Source: Segnochrobactrum spirostomi (lineage in GTDB: Bacteria; Pseudomonadota; Alphaproteobacteria; Rhizobiales; Segnochrobactraceae). From it: 64,000 bases of DNA. Below, piece by piece: positions 33,739 to 42,290 of the stretch; within the stretch, counting starts at the first letter, position 1, and each line of letters opens with the position of its first letter. The notes under the pieces are model-generated. The model had not been told where the DNA came from. It made no database searches and worked only from the letters and a program-made list of their open reading frames with translations. The translations under genes were made by a program, and so were the position numbers. The stretch is taken from positions 310,001 to 374,000 of the forward strand of contig NZ_VWNA01000001.1 in assembly GCF_009600605.1 (NCBI RefSeq), in the 5' to 3' direction.

Positions 33739-34659
33739 TCACCCGCCGTCCGGCGCGGCGAAGGCGGCGGTGATCCAGCGGCAGAAATCGCGCAGGACGG
33801 CGGTCTCCGTCCTTCCCTGCGGCACCACCAGATGATAGCCGCGCTGGGTTGCGAGCGGCGGCAGGTCGATCTCCGCGAGGAGGCCCCGCGCCAGCGGCCC
33901 CTCGATGAGCGGACGCCAGCCGAGGGCGAAGCCCTGGCCGGCGATCGCCGCATCGAGCAGCAGCGGATAGTTCGTGAAGGCGAGATCGCGCGCGCCACGG
34001 CGGCGCACGGCCCCGAACTGAGCGAGATAATCGGTCCAGGTGAGCCAGCGGTCGCCGCCGCCTTCGAGGTGGAGGAGCGGGCTCGCGGCGAGCGCTTCGG
34101 CGCGGGCGAGCGTCTCCGCAAGCGTGGCGGCGAGCGCCGGGCTCGCGACGGGCACCACCTCCTCGCCGACGAGGCGCACGACCCTGCGCAGGCCCCGCGG
34201 CGGCATGCCGAAATGAATGGCGACGTCGCCGGCGCTGAAATCGAGATCGAAGCCGCTCGTCTGGCTGGTGACGATACGAACATCGATGTCCGGCACCGCA
34301 GCCTGAAGTTCGCCGAGCCGCGGCACCAGCCAGAACGAGGCGAACGCGAAGTCGGTGTGCACCGTGAGCTGGCGCCGCGCCCCGATCGACCGCGCGGCCG
34401 TGAGCCCCGCATCGACGAGGTCGAGCCCGCGGCTCAGGGCCTCGTGCAGAGCGGCGCCCGCCTCGGTCGTTCTCACCCCGCGCCAGACCCGCTCGAACAG
34501 CCGCACGCCGAGATCGGCCTCGAGGTTCGCCACGTGATGGCTGATCGCCGATTGCGTCATCCCGAGCTGGCGGGCGGCGGCGGAAAAGCTGCCCGTCTCG
34601 GCCGCCGCCTCGAAGGCGGCGAGCTCGTTGAGCGGAAGACGGCGGCGGCGGCGTTCCAT
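33739..34659 (-). CDS. LysR family transcriptional regulator (GcvA-like), near choline sulfatase
   Basis: 306-residue LysR protein. The N-terminal winged helix-turn-helix is LPLNELAAFEAAAETGSFSA, AARQLGMTQSAISHHVANLE; the effector domain begins near residue 95 (QLTVHTDFAFASFWLVPRL), as in the GcvA/choline-sulfatase regulator branch. It is divergent from betC at 34782 and reads toward the other sulfatase, and it probably controls betC and its own gene from the shared intergenic region. Such regulators commonly respond to the substrate of the adjacent enzyme, here perhaps choline-O-sulfate or choline. Confidence 0.88.
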   Translation of the reverse strand: MERRRRRLPLNELAAFEAAAETGSFSAAARQLGMTQSAISHHVANLEADLGVRLFERVWRGVRTTEAGAALHEALSRGLDLVDAGLTAARSIGARRQLTVHTDFAFASFWLVPRLGELQAAVPDIDVRIVTSQTSGFDLDFSAGDVAIHFGMPPRGLRRVVRLVGEEVVPVASPALAATLAETLARAEALAASPLLHLEGGGDRWLTWTDYLAQFGAVRRRGARDLAFTNYPLLLDAAIAGQGFALGWRPLIEGPLARGLLAEIDLPPLATQRGYHLVVPQGRTETAVLRDFCRWITAAFAAPDGG

Positions 34660-34661
34660 GA

Positions 34662-34672
34662 ATGAGACTCAT
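34662..34672. promoter_or_regulatory. Small palindrome in the lysR-betC intergenic region
   Basis: ATGAGACTCAT is a perfect inverted repeat two bases upstream of the lysR-like start in a locally AT-rich intergenic stretch. It could be part of an autoregulatory LysR site, but its short length makes chance occurrence plausible. Confidence 0.25.
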
Positions 34673-34781
34673 ACCTACATGATCAATAGACTACTTTACG
34701 ATCGGCCCCTTCGAAAACAGCATTTTCCCGTTCAACGCGCACCCGCAGGCGGCCTCGCCCGGGTGTGAACGGGAGATCGAC

Positions 34782-36305
34782 GTGCCGGCGGCAAAGCCCA
34801 ACATCCTCGTCATCATGGCCGATCAGATGGCCCCGGCCTTCCTGCCGGCTTATGGCCATCCGGTGGTGAAGGCCCCGAACATCGCCGCGCTCGCCCGCGA
34901 CGGCGTCGTGTTCGACGCGGCCTATTGCAACAGCCCGCTCTGCTCGCCGTCGCGCGCCGTGTTCATGTCCGGGCGTCTGCCGTCGAAGACCGCGGCCTAC
35001 GACAACGCCGCCGAGTTCCGCTCCGACATCCCGACCTTCGCGCATTATCTCCGCAAGGCCGGCTACCGCACGGTTCTGTCGGGCAAAATGCATTTCTGCG
35101 GCCCGGACCAACTGCACGGCTTCGAGGAGCGGCTGACGACCGACATCTACCCGGCCGATTTCGGCTGGACGCCGGATTGGAGCGCTCCCGAGGCGCGGCC
35201 GAGCTGGTATCACAACATGAGCTCGGTGACCGACGCCGGGCTCTGCGTGCGCACCAACCAGCTCGATTTCGACGACGAGGTGGTCTTCGCCGCGACCCGC
35301 TCGCTCTACGACCATGTGCGCAGCCCCGACCGCCGGCCGTTCGCGATGGTGGTGTCGCTGACCCATCCGCACGACCCCTTCGCCATCCCCGAAGACTGGT
35401 GGAACCTCTACCGGGAAGACGAGATCGACCTACCCGTCGTCGGCGCCGGCGATGTCGCGATGACGCCTCACGAGGCGCGGCTGCACCGCGTCTGCGACAT
35501 GGCGAACGCCGAGGTCACCGAGGCCCACGTCCGCAATGCCCGGCGCGCCTATTACGGGGCGATCTCCTATGTCGACGACAATGTCGGCAAGCTGATGCGC
35601 GTGCTGCGCGAGACCGGGCTCGCCGACGACACCGTGGTGATGATCACCAGCGACCACGGCGAAATGCTGGGCGAGCGCGGCTTCTGGTACAAGATGAGCT
35701 TCTTCGAGGGCGCGTCCCGCGTGCCCCTCATCGTCCACGCCCCCGGCCGCTATACGCCGAAGCGCGTCGCCGCCGCGGTCTCCCTCGTCGATCTCGCCCC
35801 GACCTTTCTCGACATCGCGACCGACGGCGCGCCCCCGCCCCTCGCGACCCCGATCGAAGGGCGCAGTCTCCGGCCACATCTCCTCGGCAGCGGCGGCCAC
35901 GACGAGGCGATCGGCGAATATCTCGCCGAAGGGGCGATCGCACCGATCCTGATGATCCGTCGCGGCGCCCTCAAGTTCGTCCACTCGCCCGCCGACCCGG
36001 ACCAGCTCTACGACCTCTCGGCCGATCCGCACGAGCGGACGAACCTCGCGAGCGATCCGGCCTATGCGCCAATCGTCGCGGCCTACCGGGCGGAGATCGC
36101 CGAGCGCTGGGATTTGGAGGCCATCGACCGGGCCGTGCGCGAGAGCCAGCAGCGCCGCCATCTCGTCGCCGGCTCGCTGTCGATCGGCACGCCGGCACCC
36201 TGGGATTACCAGCCGCCGCGCGATGCGAGCCGCGAGTACATCCGCAACCACATGGACCTCGACGATCTCGAGGCGCGCGCCCGGTTTCCGCGCGTGCGCC
36301 CCTGA
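34782..36305 (+). CDS. betC: Choline-sulfatase
   Basis: 507-residue choline-sulfatase, close to the ~510 of rhizobial BetC. It hydrolyses choline-O-sulfate to choline and sulfate. KPNILVIMADQMAPAFLPAY carries the first metal ligands, CSPSR from Cys54 is the formylglycine motif, and SGKMHFCGPDQLHGFEERLT, SDHGEMLGERGFWYKMSFFE and SRVPLIVHAPGR are characteristic of BetC. The C-terminal region, including YIRNHMDLDDLE, is the choline-sulfatase-specific tail. GTG start with GGGAG upstream. It is followed 46 bases later by choX, which links sulfate-ester cleavage to choline uptake or glycine betaine synthesis. Confidence 0.92.
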   Translation: MPAAKPNILVIMADQMAPAFLPAYGHPVVKAPNIAALARDGVVFDAAYCNSPLCSPSRAVFMSGRLPSKTAAYDNAAEFRSDIPTFAHYLRKAGYRTVLSGKMHFCGPDQLHGFEERLTTDIYPADFGWTPDWSAPEARPSWYHNMSSVTDAGLCVRTNQLDFDDEVVFAATRSLYDHVRSPDRRPFAMVVSLTHPHDPFAIPEDWWNLYREDEIDLPVVGAGDVAMTPHEARLHRVCDMANAEVTEAHVRNARRAYYGAISYVDDNVGKLMRVLRETGLADDTVVMITSDHGEMLGERGFWYKMSFFEGASRVPLIVHAPGRYTPKRVAAAVSLVDLAPTFLDIATDGAPPPLATPIEGRSLRPHLLGSGGHDEAIGEYLAEGAIAPILMIRRGALKFVHSPADPDQLYDLSADPHERTNLASDPAYAPIVAAYRAEIAERWDLEAIDRAVRESQQRRHLVAGSLSIGTPAPWDYQPPRDASREYIRNHMDLDDLEARARFPRVRP

Positions 36306-36351
36306 GCGCGACCGCTCTTTCAGACAGCCACAACGAAACCAGGGGATCACC

Positions 36352-37302
36352 ATGACGACACGCCGCCTCAAGCGCCTCGCTGCCGCCTCGCTCGCCGCCC
36401 TCCTCGTCGGAACCGGCGCCGCGGCCGCCGACGAGGCCTCCTGCACCCGCGTCCGCATGTCCGACCCGGGCTGGACCGACATCACCTCGACCAACGCCAT
36501 GCTCGGCCTCGTGCTCGAAGCGCTCGGCTACCAGCAGAAGGTCGAGACGCTGAGCGTGCCGATCACCTTCGAGGCTTTGAAGAACGGCCAGATCGACGTC
36601 TTCCTCGGCAATTGGATGCCGGCACAGAAGCGCTTCGTCGAGCCTCTCACCACCGCCGGCGACCTCGTCACCGTGCGCACCAACCTGAAGGGCATCCGCT
36701 TCACCCTCGCGGTGCCGAACTACGTCGCCGCCGAAGGGGTGAAGTCCTTCGCCGACCTCGCCGCCCACAAGGACAAGTTCGACGGCAAGATCTACGGCAT
36801 CGAGCCCGGCGCGCCGGCGAACCAGAACATCCAGAAGATGATCGACGCCGGCGATTTCGGCCTCAAGGGCTGGAAGGTCGTGGAATCGAGCGAGCAGGGC
36901 ATGCTCTCGCAGGTCGACAAGGCGGAGCGCTCCAAGGGCTGGATCGTGTTCCTCGCCTGGGAGCCGCATCCGATGAACAAGGATTATCCCCTCACCTATC
37001 TCGCCGGCGGCGATGCCTATTTCGGCCCGAACTTCGGCGCCGCCGAAGTCAACACGGTGACGCGCAAGGGCTTCGCCAAGGACTGCCCGAATCTCGAACG
37101 GCTTCTGAACCAGGTCAGCTTCACCGTCGACATGGAAAACGCGGTCATGGGCGAGATCCTGGCCAGGGGCGCCGACCCGAAAGCCGCCGCGAAGGCGGAA
37201 CTCAAAACGCATGCCGACCTTGTGAACACTTGGATCGCGGGGGTTAAGACCGCGTCCGGCGGCGACGGCGCCGCGGCGGTCAAGAGCGCGCTCGGCTTCT
37301 GA
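36352..37302 (+). CDS. choX: Choline ABC transporter substrate-binding protein
   Basis: 316-residue periplasmic choline-binding protein of the OpuAC family. A Sec signal (LAAASLAALLVGTGAAAADE) is followed by the binding domain. Trp41 (DPGWTD), Trp88 (GNWMPAQ) and Trp203 (LAWEPHPMN) show exactly the spacing of the aromatic-box tryptophans known from Sinorhizobium meliloti ChoX. The permease (choW) and ATPase (choV) genes do not follow. The stop is followed by a hairpin at 37380. The transporter parts must be encoded elsewhere, or this protein serves another system. Confidence 0.9.
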   Translation: MTTRRLKRLAAASLAALLVGTGAAAADEASCTRVRMSDPGWTDITSTNAMLGLVLEALGYQQKVETLSVPITFEALKNGQIDVFLGNWMPAQKRFVEPLTTAGDLVTVRTNLKGIRFTLAVPNYVAAEGVKSFADLAAHKDKFDGKIYGIEPGAPANQNIQKMIDAGDFGLKGWKVVESSEQGMLSQVDKAERSKGWIVFLAWEPHPMNKDYPLTYLAGGDAYFGPNFGAAEVNTVTRKGFAKDCPNLERLLNQVSFTVDMENAVMGEILARGADPKAAAKAELKTHADLVNTWIAGVKTASGGDGAAAVKSALGF

Positions 37303-37637
37303 GCCGCGCCGCGAGCGCGCCCGAGCGGCCCGATCTACCGGAAGGGGCTCGCGATTTCCGGCCGGAACGGCCCATCCTCGGCCTCGGGACGCCCTGGCGC
37401 CCCGAGGCCCTTCGCGGCCCGCCGATGCGCTCTCCGACCTGTTCGGTGGCGGCGCAGGTGCTCAAGGCCCGCCCATCTCCGCGTCATGTACGCATCTTGC
37501 CGCGGGCCGATCCGAAGCCTTAGATGAAGGCGGCCCACGCATTCTGCGACTCGGTCGCAATCGCGCCGCAATCCCGGCGCAAGCGGGGCGACAGGCCTTT
37601 TGAAGGAGGCGGGGCCGCACGCGTCCCGCGCGCAGCG
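37303..37637. other. 335-base intergenic region
   Basis: Contains a 14-bp near-perfect hairpin at 37380-37409, a likely terminator for choX. The remaining ~230 bases, leading to the 2OG-Fe oxygenase gene, hold no convincing gene or promoter hexamers; an open frame upstream of the oxygenase start lacks family similarity. Confidence 0.55.
37380..37409 (+). terminator. Hairpin downstream of choX
   Basis: GGCCTCGGGACGCC pairs with GGCGCCCCGAGGCC across a 2-base centre, with one mismatch. No T run follows; a factor-assisted or bidirectional terminator is possible. Confidence 0.4.
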
Positions 37638-38270
37638 ATGAGCTATCTCGACTACGCCGCCCTCGAAGCGACCCCGCTCCAGCGCGACCCCTACGATTTC
37701 CTCGTGGTGCCGAACTTCGTCCTCTCCGATCGGATGAAGAGCGTGCTCGCCGATTATCCCGAGGTGCCCGGCCCCGGCTCGCACCCGCCCTCCGAGCTCA
37801 CCATCCAGGGCGACTTCGCTGCGCTGATGGAGGAGCTCGACGGCCCGGCCTTCCGCGACGCCATCGAGCGCAAGTTCGGTCTCGACCTTTCCGACCGGCC
37901 GACGATGTACACGGTGCGCGGCTATTGCCGGAAGACCGACGGCAAGATCCACACCGACTCGAAGACCAAGGTCATCACGGTCCTCGTCTACCTGAACCAG
38001 GATTGGGACGCCGACGGCGGCCGCCTGCGCATCCTGCGGGACGGCGAGAATCTCGACAATTATGTCGCCGAGGTGCCCCCGAACGGCGGCACGCTGCTCG
38101 TGTTCCGCCGCTCGGACAATTCCTGGCACGGCCACGAGCCGTTCGAGGGCCGTCGCCGGGCGATCCAGATGAACTGGGTGACCGACGACGACGTCGTGGC
38201 GCACGAACAGCGCCGCCACCGCATCTCGACCACCATGAAGAAGCTGAACCCGTTCCGGAAGGCCGGCTGA
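37638..38270 (+). CDS. 2-oxoglutarate/Fe(II)-dependent oxygenase (prolyl hydroxylase-like)
   Basis: 210-residue double-stranded beta-helix oxygenase of the 2OG-FeII_Oxy_3 type. Iron ligands are His105 and Asp107 in KIHTDSKTKVITVLVYLN, and a distal His in NSWHGH (164 or 166), with Arg173/174 of RRRAIQMNW to hold 2-oxoglutarate. The start MSYLDYAALE was chosen since family similarity begins there; a longer in-frame ATG at 37524 adds a leader of low-complexity residues. Substrate unknown; relatives hydroxylate proteins or work in cell-surface metabolism. Confidence 0.8.
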   Translation: MSYLDYAALEATPLQRDPYDFLVVPNFVLSDRMKSVLADYPEVPGPGSHPPSELTIQGDFAALMEELDGPAFRDAIERKFGLDLSDRPTMYTVRGYCRKTDGKIHTDSKTKVITVLVYLNQDWDADGGRLRILRDGENLDNYVAEVPPNGGTLLVFRRSDNSWHGHEPFEGRRRAIQMNWVTDDDVVAHEQRRHRISTTMKKLNPFRKAG

Positions 38271-38310
38271 GGCCGCCTCCGGTTTCATTCGGTTTCGATG
38301 ACCCGTTCCC

Positions 38311-38337
38311 GACGCCGCCGGTTCGCCCGGCGGCGTC
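38311..38337 (+). terminator. Intrinsic-terminator-like hairpin
   Basis: GACGCCGCCGG and CCGGCGGCGTC form a perfect 11-bp stem with a TTCGC loop, 40 bases after the oxygenase stop, followed by TTCGTTTGG. It would end the oxygenase transcript before the DUF188 gene. Confidence 0.65.
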
Positions 38338-38373
38338 TTCGTTTGGACGAACACTGCCCAGGACGAACCGCGC

Positions 38374-38856
38374 ATGAGCGACGCCGCCGCCCCCATCGTC
38401 GTCTATGTCGATGCCGACGCCTGTCCGGTGAAGGCGGAGATCTACCGCGTGGCCGAGCGGCGCGGGCTCAAGGTGGTGCTCGTGGCGAACAGCGGCCTGA
38501 TGCTGCCGCGTGATCCAGGCTTTCCGATCGAGCGCGTGCTGGTGCCCGGCGGCCTCAACGTCGCCGACGACTGGATCGCCGAGCGCGCGGGTGCCGGCGA
38601 CATCGTCGTCACCGCCGACATTCCGCTCGCCGACCGTTGCGTGAAGGCGGGCGCGACGGTCCTCGCCCCGAACGGCCGCGCCTTCACCACCGCCTCGATC
38701 GGGATGGCGCTCGCCACGCGGAATCTCATGGAAGACCTGCGCTCGGCCGGCGCGACGACGGGCGGGCCACCGCCGTTTTCGCCGAAGGATCGTTCCGCCT
38801 TCCTCGCCGCCCTCGACCTCGCCGCCGTGCGCATCGCCCGCGGCCGTCAGGCCTGA
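38374..38856 (+). CDS. YaiI/YqxD family (DUF188) protein
   Basis: 160-residue UPF0178/DUF188 protein. It opens with [20 protein letters not shown] and holds [20 protein letters not shown] and [18 protein letters not shown], the two conserved acidic blocks that give the family a PIN-like nuclease appearance. Activity is unproven. It is convergent with the cytochrome gene, whose stop lies 10 bases away. Confidence 0.9.
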   Translation: MSDAAAPIVVYVDADACPVKAEIYRVAERRGLKVVLVANSGLMLPRDPGFPIERVLVPGGLNVADDWIAERAGAGDIVVTADIPLADRCVKAGATVLAPNGRAFTTASIGMALATRNLMEDLRSAGATTGGPPPFSPKDRSAFLAALDLAAVRIARGRQA

Positions 38857-38866
38857 CGGCGCGGTC

Positions 38867-39964
38867 TCATTGCAGGCCGGTCGGCTGCTGCGCGGCACCC
38901 GGCTGCGGCGTCAGATCCTGCGGCGCCTGTTGCTGCTGCTGTTGCCGCTGGGCGTTCTGGAGCTCCTGGATCTCCTTCTGCCGGGCTTTGAGGCGCGCCT
39001 CGTTCTTGAGGGCGACGATGCGCCGGGCGATCGGGCCGAAGGGGCCGAATTTGTGCTCCTCCTCGCTGAACTCGTCGGCATAGGGCCCGTACGGCACATC
39101 CACCGGCTTCAGAAGAAGATCCGGGAAGTCCTTGTCGAGTCCCTTCTTTTTCGGCCGGGGCTGCGACAGCACATAGGCCGCGACGTCCCACGCCTCGTCG
39201 ACCTTGAGGTTCGGCGACCAATAATCCGTGCCGTGCGGCATGTTGGAGTGGACAAAGTTCGCCATGGTGATGAGGCGGGCCATGCCGGCGCCGTCGTTGA
39301 AGCTGTCCTTGCCCCACAGCGGCGGGATCATGTAACCGCGGTCCTTCACGACCGCGCTCCAGCGGATGCCCTCGCCCTTCTTGCCGTGGCACATCGCGCA
39401 GGTCGCCGCATAGATCGGCTCGCCGCGCTTCGGATCGGCCGGCCGCGTCAGCCACGAGATATGCCCGGCGCCCTGATCGGGCGGGATCTTCCCGTTGCTC
39501 ATGCCGGTCGAGAGATAATCGAGATAGGCGACGAGCGCCTTCATCTCCGGCGCATCCTCGGGCATCGCCTTGCCGTTCAGGCTGCGGGTGAAGCAGGCAT
39601 TGACGCGGTCGGCGAGCGAGATCGCATCGCCGGTGCGCGCGTTGTAATGGGGAAACAGGTCCCTCAGACCGTAGAGCGGCAGGGCGAAGCGCTGCGTGCC
39701 GGCCTGGAGATGGCAATCGGTGCAGGCGAGATTGTTGCCGGCATAGCGCTTCGTGGCATCCGGCACGTCCGGCCCGACGAACGCCGAGGTGCGGCGGACG
39801 ATCTCGAGCCCCTTGAGCGCCATCGTATCCGGACCCGGCGAACCTTGCGGTGCGAACGCCGTCGACTGGCCTTGGGCGACGCCCGCGAGGCCGAGGACGA
39901 GCGCCGCCGCCGCGCCGAGACGGAGCCGCAACGGGCGGGGAAAAAGTCGCGGAAATCGCGTCAT
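38867..39964 (-). CDS. Dihaem c-type cytochrome, thiosulfate dehydrogenase (TsdA)-like
   Basis: 365-residue periplasmic cytochrome. A signal peptide ends near VAQGQS. Two haem-attachment motifs are CTDCH (81-85) and CAMCH (189-193). Between them, DRVNACFTRSLNGK puts Cys124 where TsdA uses a Cys as the axial ligand of its active-site haem, which supports thiosulfate oxidation to tetrathionate or the reverse. The ~80-residue C-terminal extension ends in a Gln-rich tail, beyond the usual TsdA length. ATG 39964 was chosen over an in-frame upstream ATG because GGAAGA precedes it and the signal peptide follows directly. Confidence 0.8.
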   Translation of the reverse strand: MTRFPRLFPRPLRLRLGAAAALVLGLAGVAQGQSTAFAPQGSPGPDTMALKGLEIVRRTSAFVGPDVPDATKRYAGNNLACTDCHLQAGTQRFALPLYGLRDLFPHYNARTGDAISLADRVNACFTRSLNGKAMPEDAPEMKALVAYLDYLSTGMSNGKIPPDQGAGHISWLTRPADPKRGEPIYAATCAMCHGKKGEGIRWSAVVKDRGYMIPPLWGKDSFNDGAGMARLITMANFVHSNMPHGTDYWSPNLKVDEAWDVAAYVLSQPRPKKKGLDKDFPDLLLKPVDVPYGPYADEFSEEEHKFGPFGPIARRIVALKNEARLKARQKEIQELQNAQRQQQQQQAPQDLTPQPGAAQQPTGLQ

Positions 39965-40173
39965 GCCGGAATTCTTCCAATGCCGAGGTGTGGCAGCATA
40001 GATCGACGACAAGCTGGCGTGGAGATGGTCGGCGCACCCTTTTCGCGCGCGCAGGGCTGTTTCCCGTTCCCGGCGGATGACAACGGCCCCGCACCCCTCT
40101 ATGGAACGGTCAATCCCGACACGCTTTCATCGCCGCGCGACCTCGGTCCGCGCCGCCGCTCGAGGCTTTGCAC

Positions 40174-42219
40174 TTGCCCTTTCCCGTCCTGCACCCGGCG
40201 ATCGCCCGCGCCCTCGCCGAGCGCGATTATTCCGAGCCGACACCGGTTCAGGCCGCCGTCCTCGAAGAGGCCGCTGACGGCCGTGACCTTCTCGTCTCCG
40301 CGCAGACCGGATCCGGCAAGACCGTCGCCTACGGTCTCGCCTTCGCCCGGGATCTCCTCGGCGAGCCCGACGCCGCCCCCGCGGGCCTCGACCGGCCGAG
40401 CGCGCCGCTCGCCCTCGTCGTCGCGCCGACCCGCGAACTCGCCCTGCAGGTCCACCGCGAGCTGACCTGGCTCTATGCCGCGGCGGGCGCGCGCGTCGTC
40501 TCGTGCGTCGGCGGCATGGACCCGAAGGCCGAACGTCGGCGCCTCGCCGACGGCGCCCACATCGTCGTCGGCACGCCCGGCCGCCTCCGCGACCACGTCG
40601 AGCGCGGCGCGCTCGATCTCTCGGCGCTCGCCGCCGTCGTCCTCGACGAGGCCGACGAGATGCTCGACCTCGGCTTCCGCGAAGACCTCGAGTTCCTCCT
40701 CGAGGCGACGCCGGAAGGCCGCCGCACCCTGCTCTTCTCGGCGACGCTGCCGAAGGACATCGTCGCCCTCGCCGAGCGCTTCCAAGACCGTGCCCTGCGC
40801 ATCCGCGTCGAAGGCGGCGAGCGGGGCCACGCCGACATCGAATATCGCGCCGTCCGCGTCTTTCCGAACGAGATCGAGCACGCGGTCGTCAACCTGCTGC
40901 GCCTCCACGAGGCGCCGGCGGCGATCGTGTTCTGCAACACCCGCAATTCCGTCCGCCACCTCCAGGCGGTGCTGCTCGAGCGCGGCTTCTCGGTCGTCGC
41001 GCTCTCCGGCGAACTCGGCCAGAGCGAGCGCAACCAGGCACTCCAGGCGCTGCGCGACGGCCGCGCTCGCGTGTGCGTCGCGACCGACGTCGCCGCCCGC
41101 GGCATCGACCTGCCGGGCCTCGCGCTCGTCATCCATGCCGAGCTGCCCAACGATGCCGAGACGCTCCAGCATCGCAGCGGCCGCACCGGCCGGGCGGGCC
41201 GCAAGGGCATCAGCGTGCTCCTCGTCGCGCGCAACCGCCGCCGCAAGGCCGAGACGCTGATGGTCAACGCCGGCATCGTGCCGATCTGGAGCGGACCGCC
41301 GACGCCGGAGGAAATCCGCGCCCTCGATCGCGCCCGCCTGCTGGCCGATCCGATCCTCACCGAACCCGCCGGCGACGACGACCGGGAGATGGCCGACGCC
41401 CTCCTCGCCGAGCGTTCGGCCGAAGACCTCGCGATGGCGCTCGCCCGGCTCTATCGCAGCCGCCTGCCGGCCGCCGAGGACGTCGGCGATCCCGGCGAGG
41501 GCCGCGGTGCGGGCGCCGTTCGTGAGCCGCGCGGAAGCCACGCCGCCGCGTCCCAGGGCGGCACCGGCGGCGTCTGGTTCCGCATGGATATCGGCCGCAA
41601 CAAGCGGGCCGATCCGAAATGGCTGCTGCCGCTGATCTGCCGCCAGGGCGGCATCGGCCGTGAGCATGTCGGCACGATCCGCATCTTCCCCGAGGAGACC
41701 CGCTTCGAGATCGCGCAAGCCGCGGCCGGCACCTTCCTCGCCTCGATCCAGCGCGAGCGCGGCGAGGCCGAGATCGTGCCGCTCGGTCCCGACGCCGGCG
41801 AGCCGACGCGCGGACCGCGCGGCAAGCCCGGCAAGGGCTTCAAAGGGCCGAAGCGGCCGCGTGAGGCCCGCGGCGACGATGCCGCGCCGCAGGCCGAGAC
41901 CTATCGCGAGAAGCCGCCGCGCAAGGCGTTCGACCGTCCCGAGCCCGGCGAGGCAGAGCGCCGCTACGAGAAGCCGAAGCGCAGCGACCGCCATGAGGCG
42001 GACGCGCCGCGCGCCGCGCCGGATCACGAGCCGAAGAGCGGGCCCTACAAGGGCAAGAAGCGCTCCGCCGAGGCCCCTCGTCCCGGCAAGCCGGAGCGGG
42101 CCTACGGCGCAGATGAGCGCAAGCCGCGGTCGAGCACGGACGAGCGCCCGGCCCGCAAGCCGCGCGCGCCTGAGGACGGCGGCAACGCGCCCTACCGCAA
42201 GCGTCCCCGTAAAGGCTGA
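40174..42219 (+). CDS. DEAD-box RNA helicase with DbpA-type RNA-binding domain
   Basis: About 681 residues. Core helicase motifs in order: the Q motif (YSEPTPVQAAVL), SAQTGSGKT, APTRELA, TPGR, DEAD, SAT, VATDVAARGIDLPG and HRSGRTGRAGR. A DbpA-like RNA-binding domain follows (WFRMDIGRNKRADPKWLLPL, then IRIFPEETRFEIA), pointing to 23S rRNA and ribosome assembly. The last ~130 residues are a Lys/Arg/Pro/Glu-rich tail. No ATG lies near the start; TTG 40174 is favoured over TTG 40168 since GAGG is eight bases ahead of it. The MCP gene is convergent. Confidence 0.9.
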   Translation: MPFPVLHPAIARALAERDYSEPTPVQAAVLEEAADGRDLLVSAQTGSGKTVAYGLAFARDLLGEPDAAPAGLDRPSAPLALVVAPTRELALQVHRELTWLYAAAGARVVSCVGGMDPKAERRRLADGAHIVVGTPGRLRDHVERGALDLSALAAVVLDEADEMLDLGFREDLEFLLEATPEGRRTLLFSATLPKDIVALAERFQDRALRIRVEGGERGHADIEYRAVRVFPNEIEHAVVNLLRLHEAPAAIVFCNTRNSVRHLQAVLLERGFSVVALSGELGQSERNQALQALRDGRARVCVATDVAARGIDLPGLALVIHAELPNDAETLQHRSGRTGRAGRKGISVLLVARNRRRKAETLMVNAGIVPIWSGPPTPEEIRALDRARLLADPILTEPAGDDDREMADALLAERSAEDLAMALARLYRSRLPAAEDVGDPGEGRGAGAVREPRGSHAAASQGGTGGVWFRMDIGRNKRADPKWLLPLICRQGGIGREHVGTIRIFPEETRFEIAQAAAGTFLASIQRERGEAEIVPLGPDAGEPTRGPRGKPGKGFKGPKRPREARGDDAAPQAETYREKPPRKAFDRPEPGEAERRYEKPKRSDRHEADAPRAAPDHEPKSGPYKGKKRSAEAPRPGKPERAYGADERKPRSSTDERPARKPRAPEDGGNAPYRKRPRKG

Positions 42220-42246
42220 GACACAAAACTGAGGCGGAAGGTCTGA

Positions 42247-42270
42247 GCCGGCGGCATCGCAGCCGCCGGC
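42247..42270. terminator. Hairpin between convergent helicase and chemoreceptor genes
   Basis: GCCGGCGGC and GCCGCCGGC form a perfect 9-bp stem with a 6-base loop, about midway between the two stop codons. It can serve both strands. Confidence 0.6.
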
Positions 42271-42290
42271 CGGATTGGTCGCCCGCCGGA

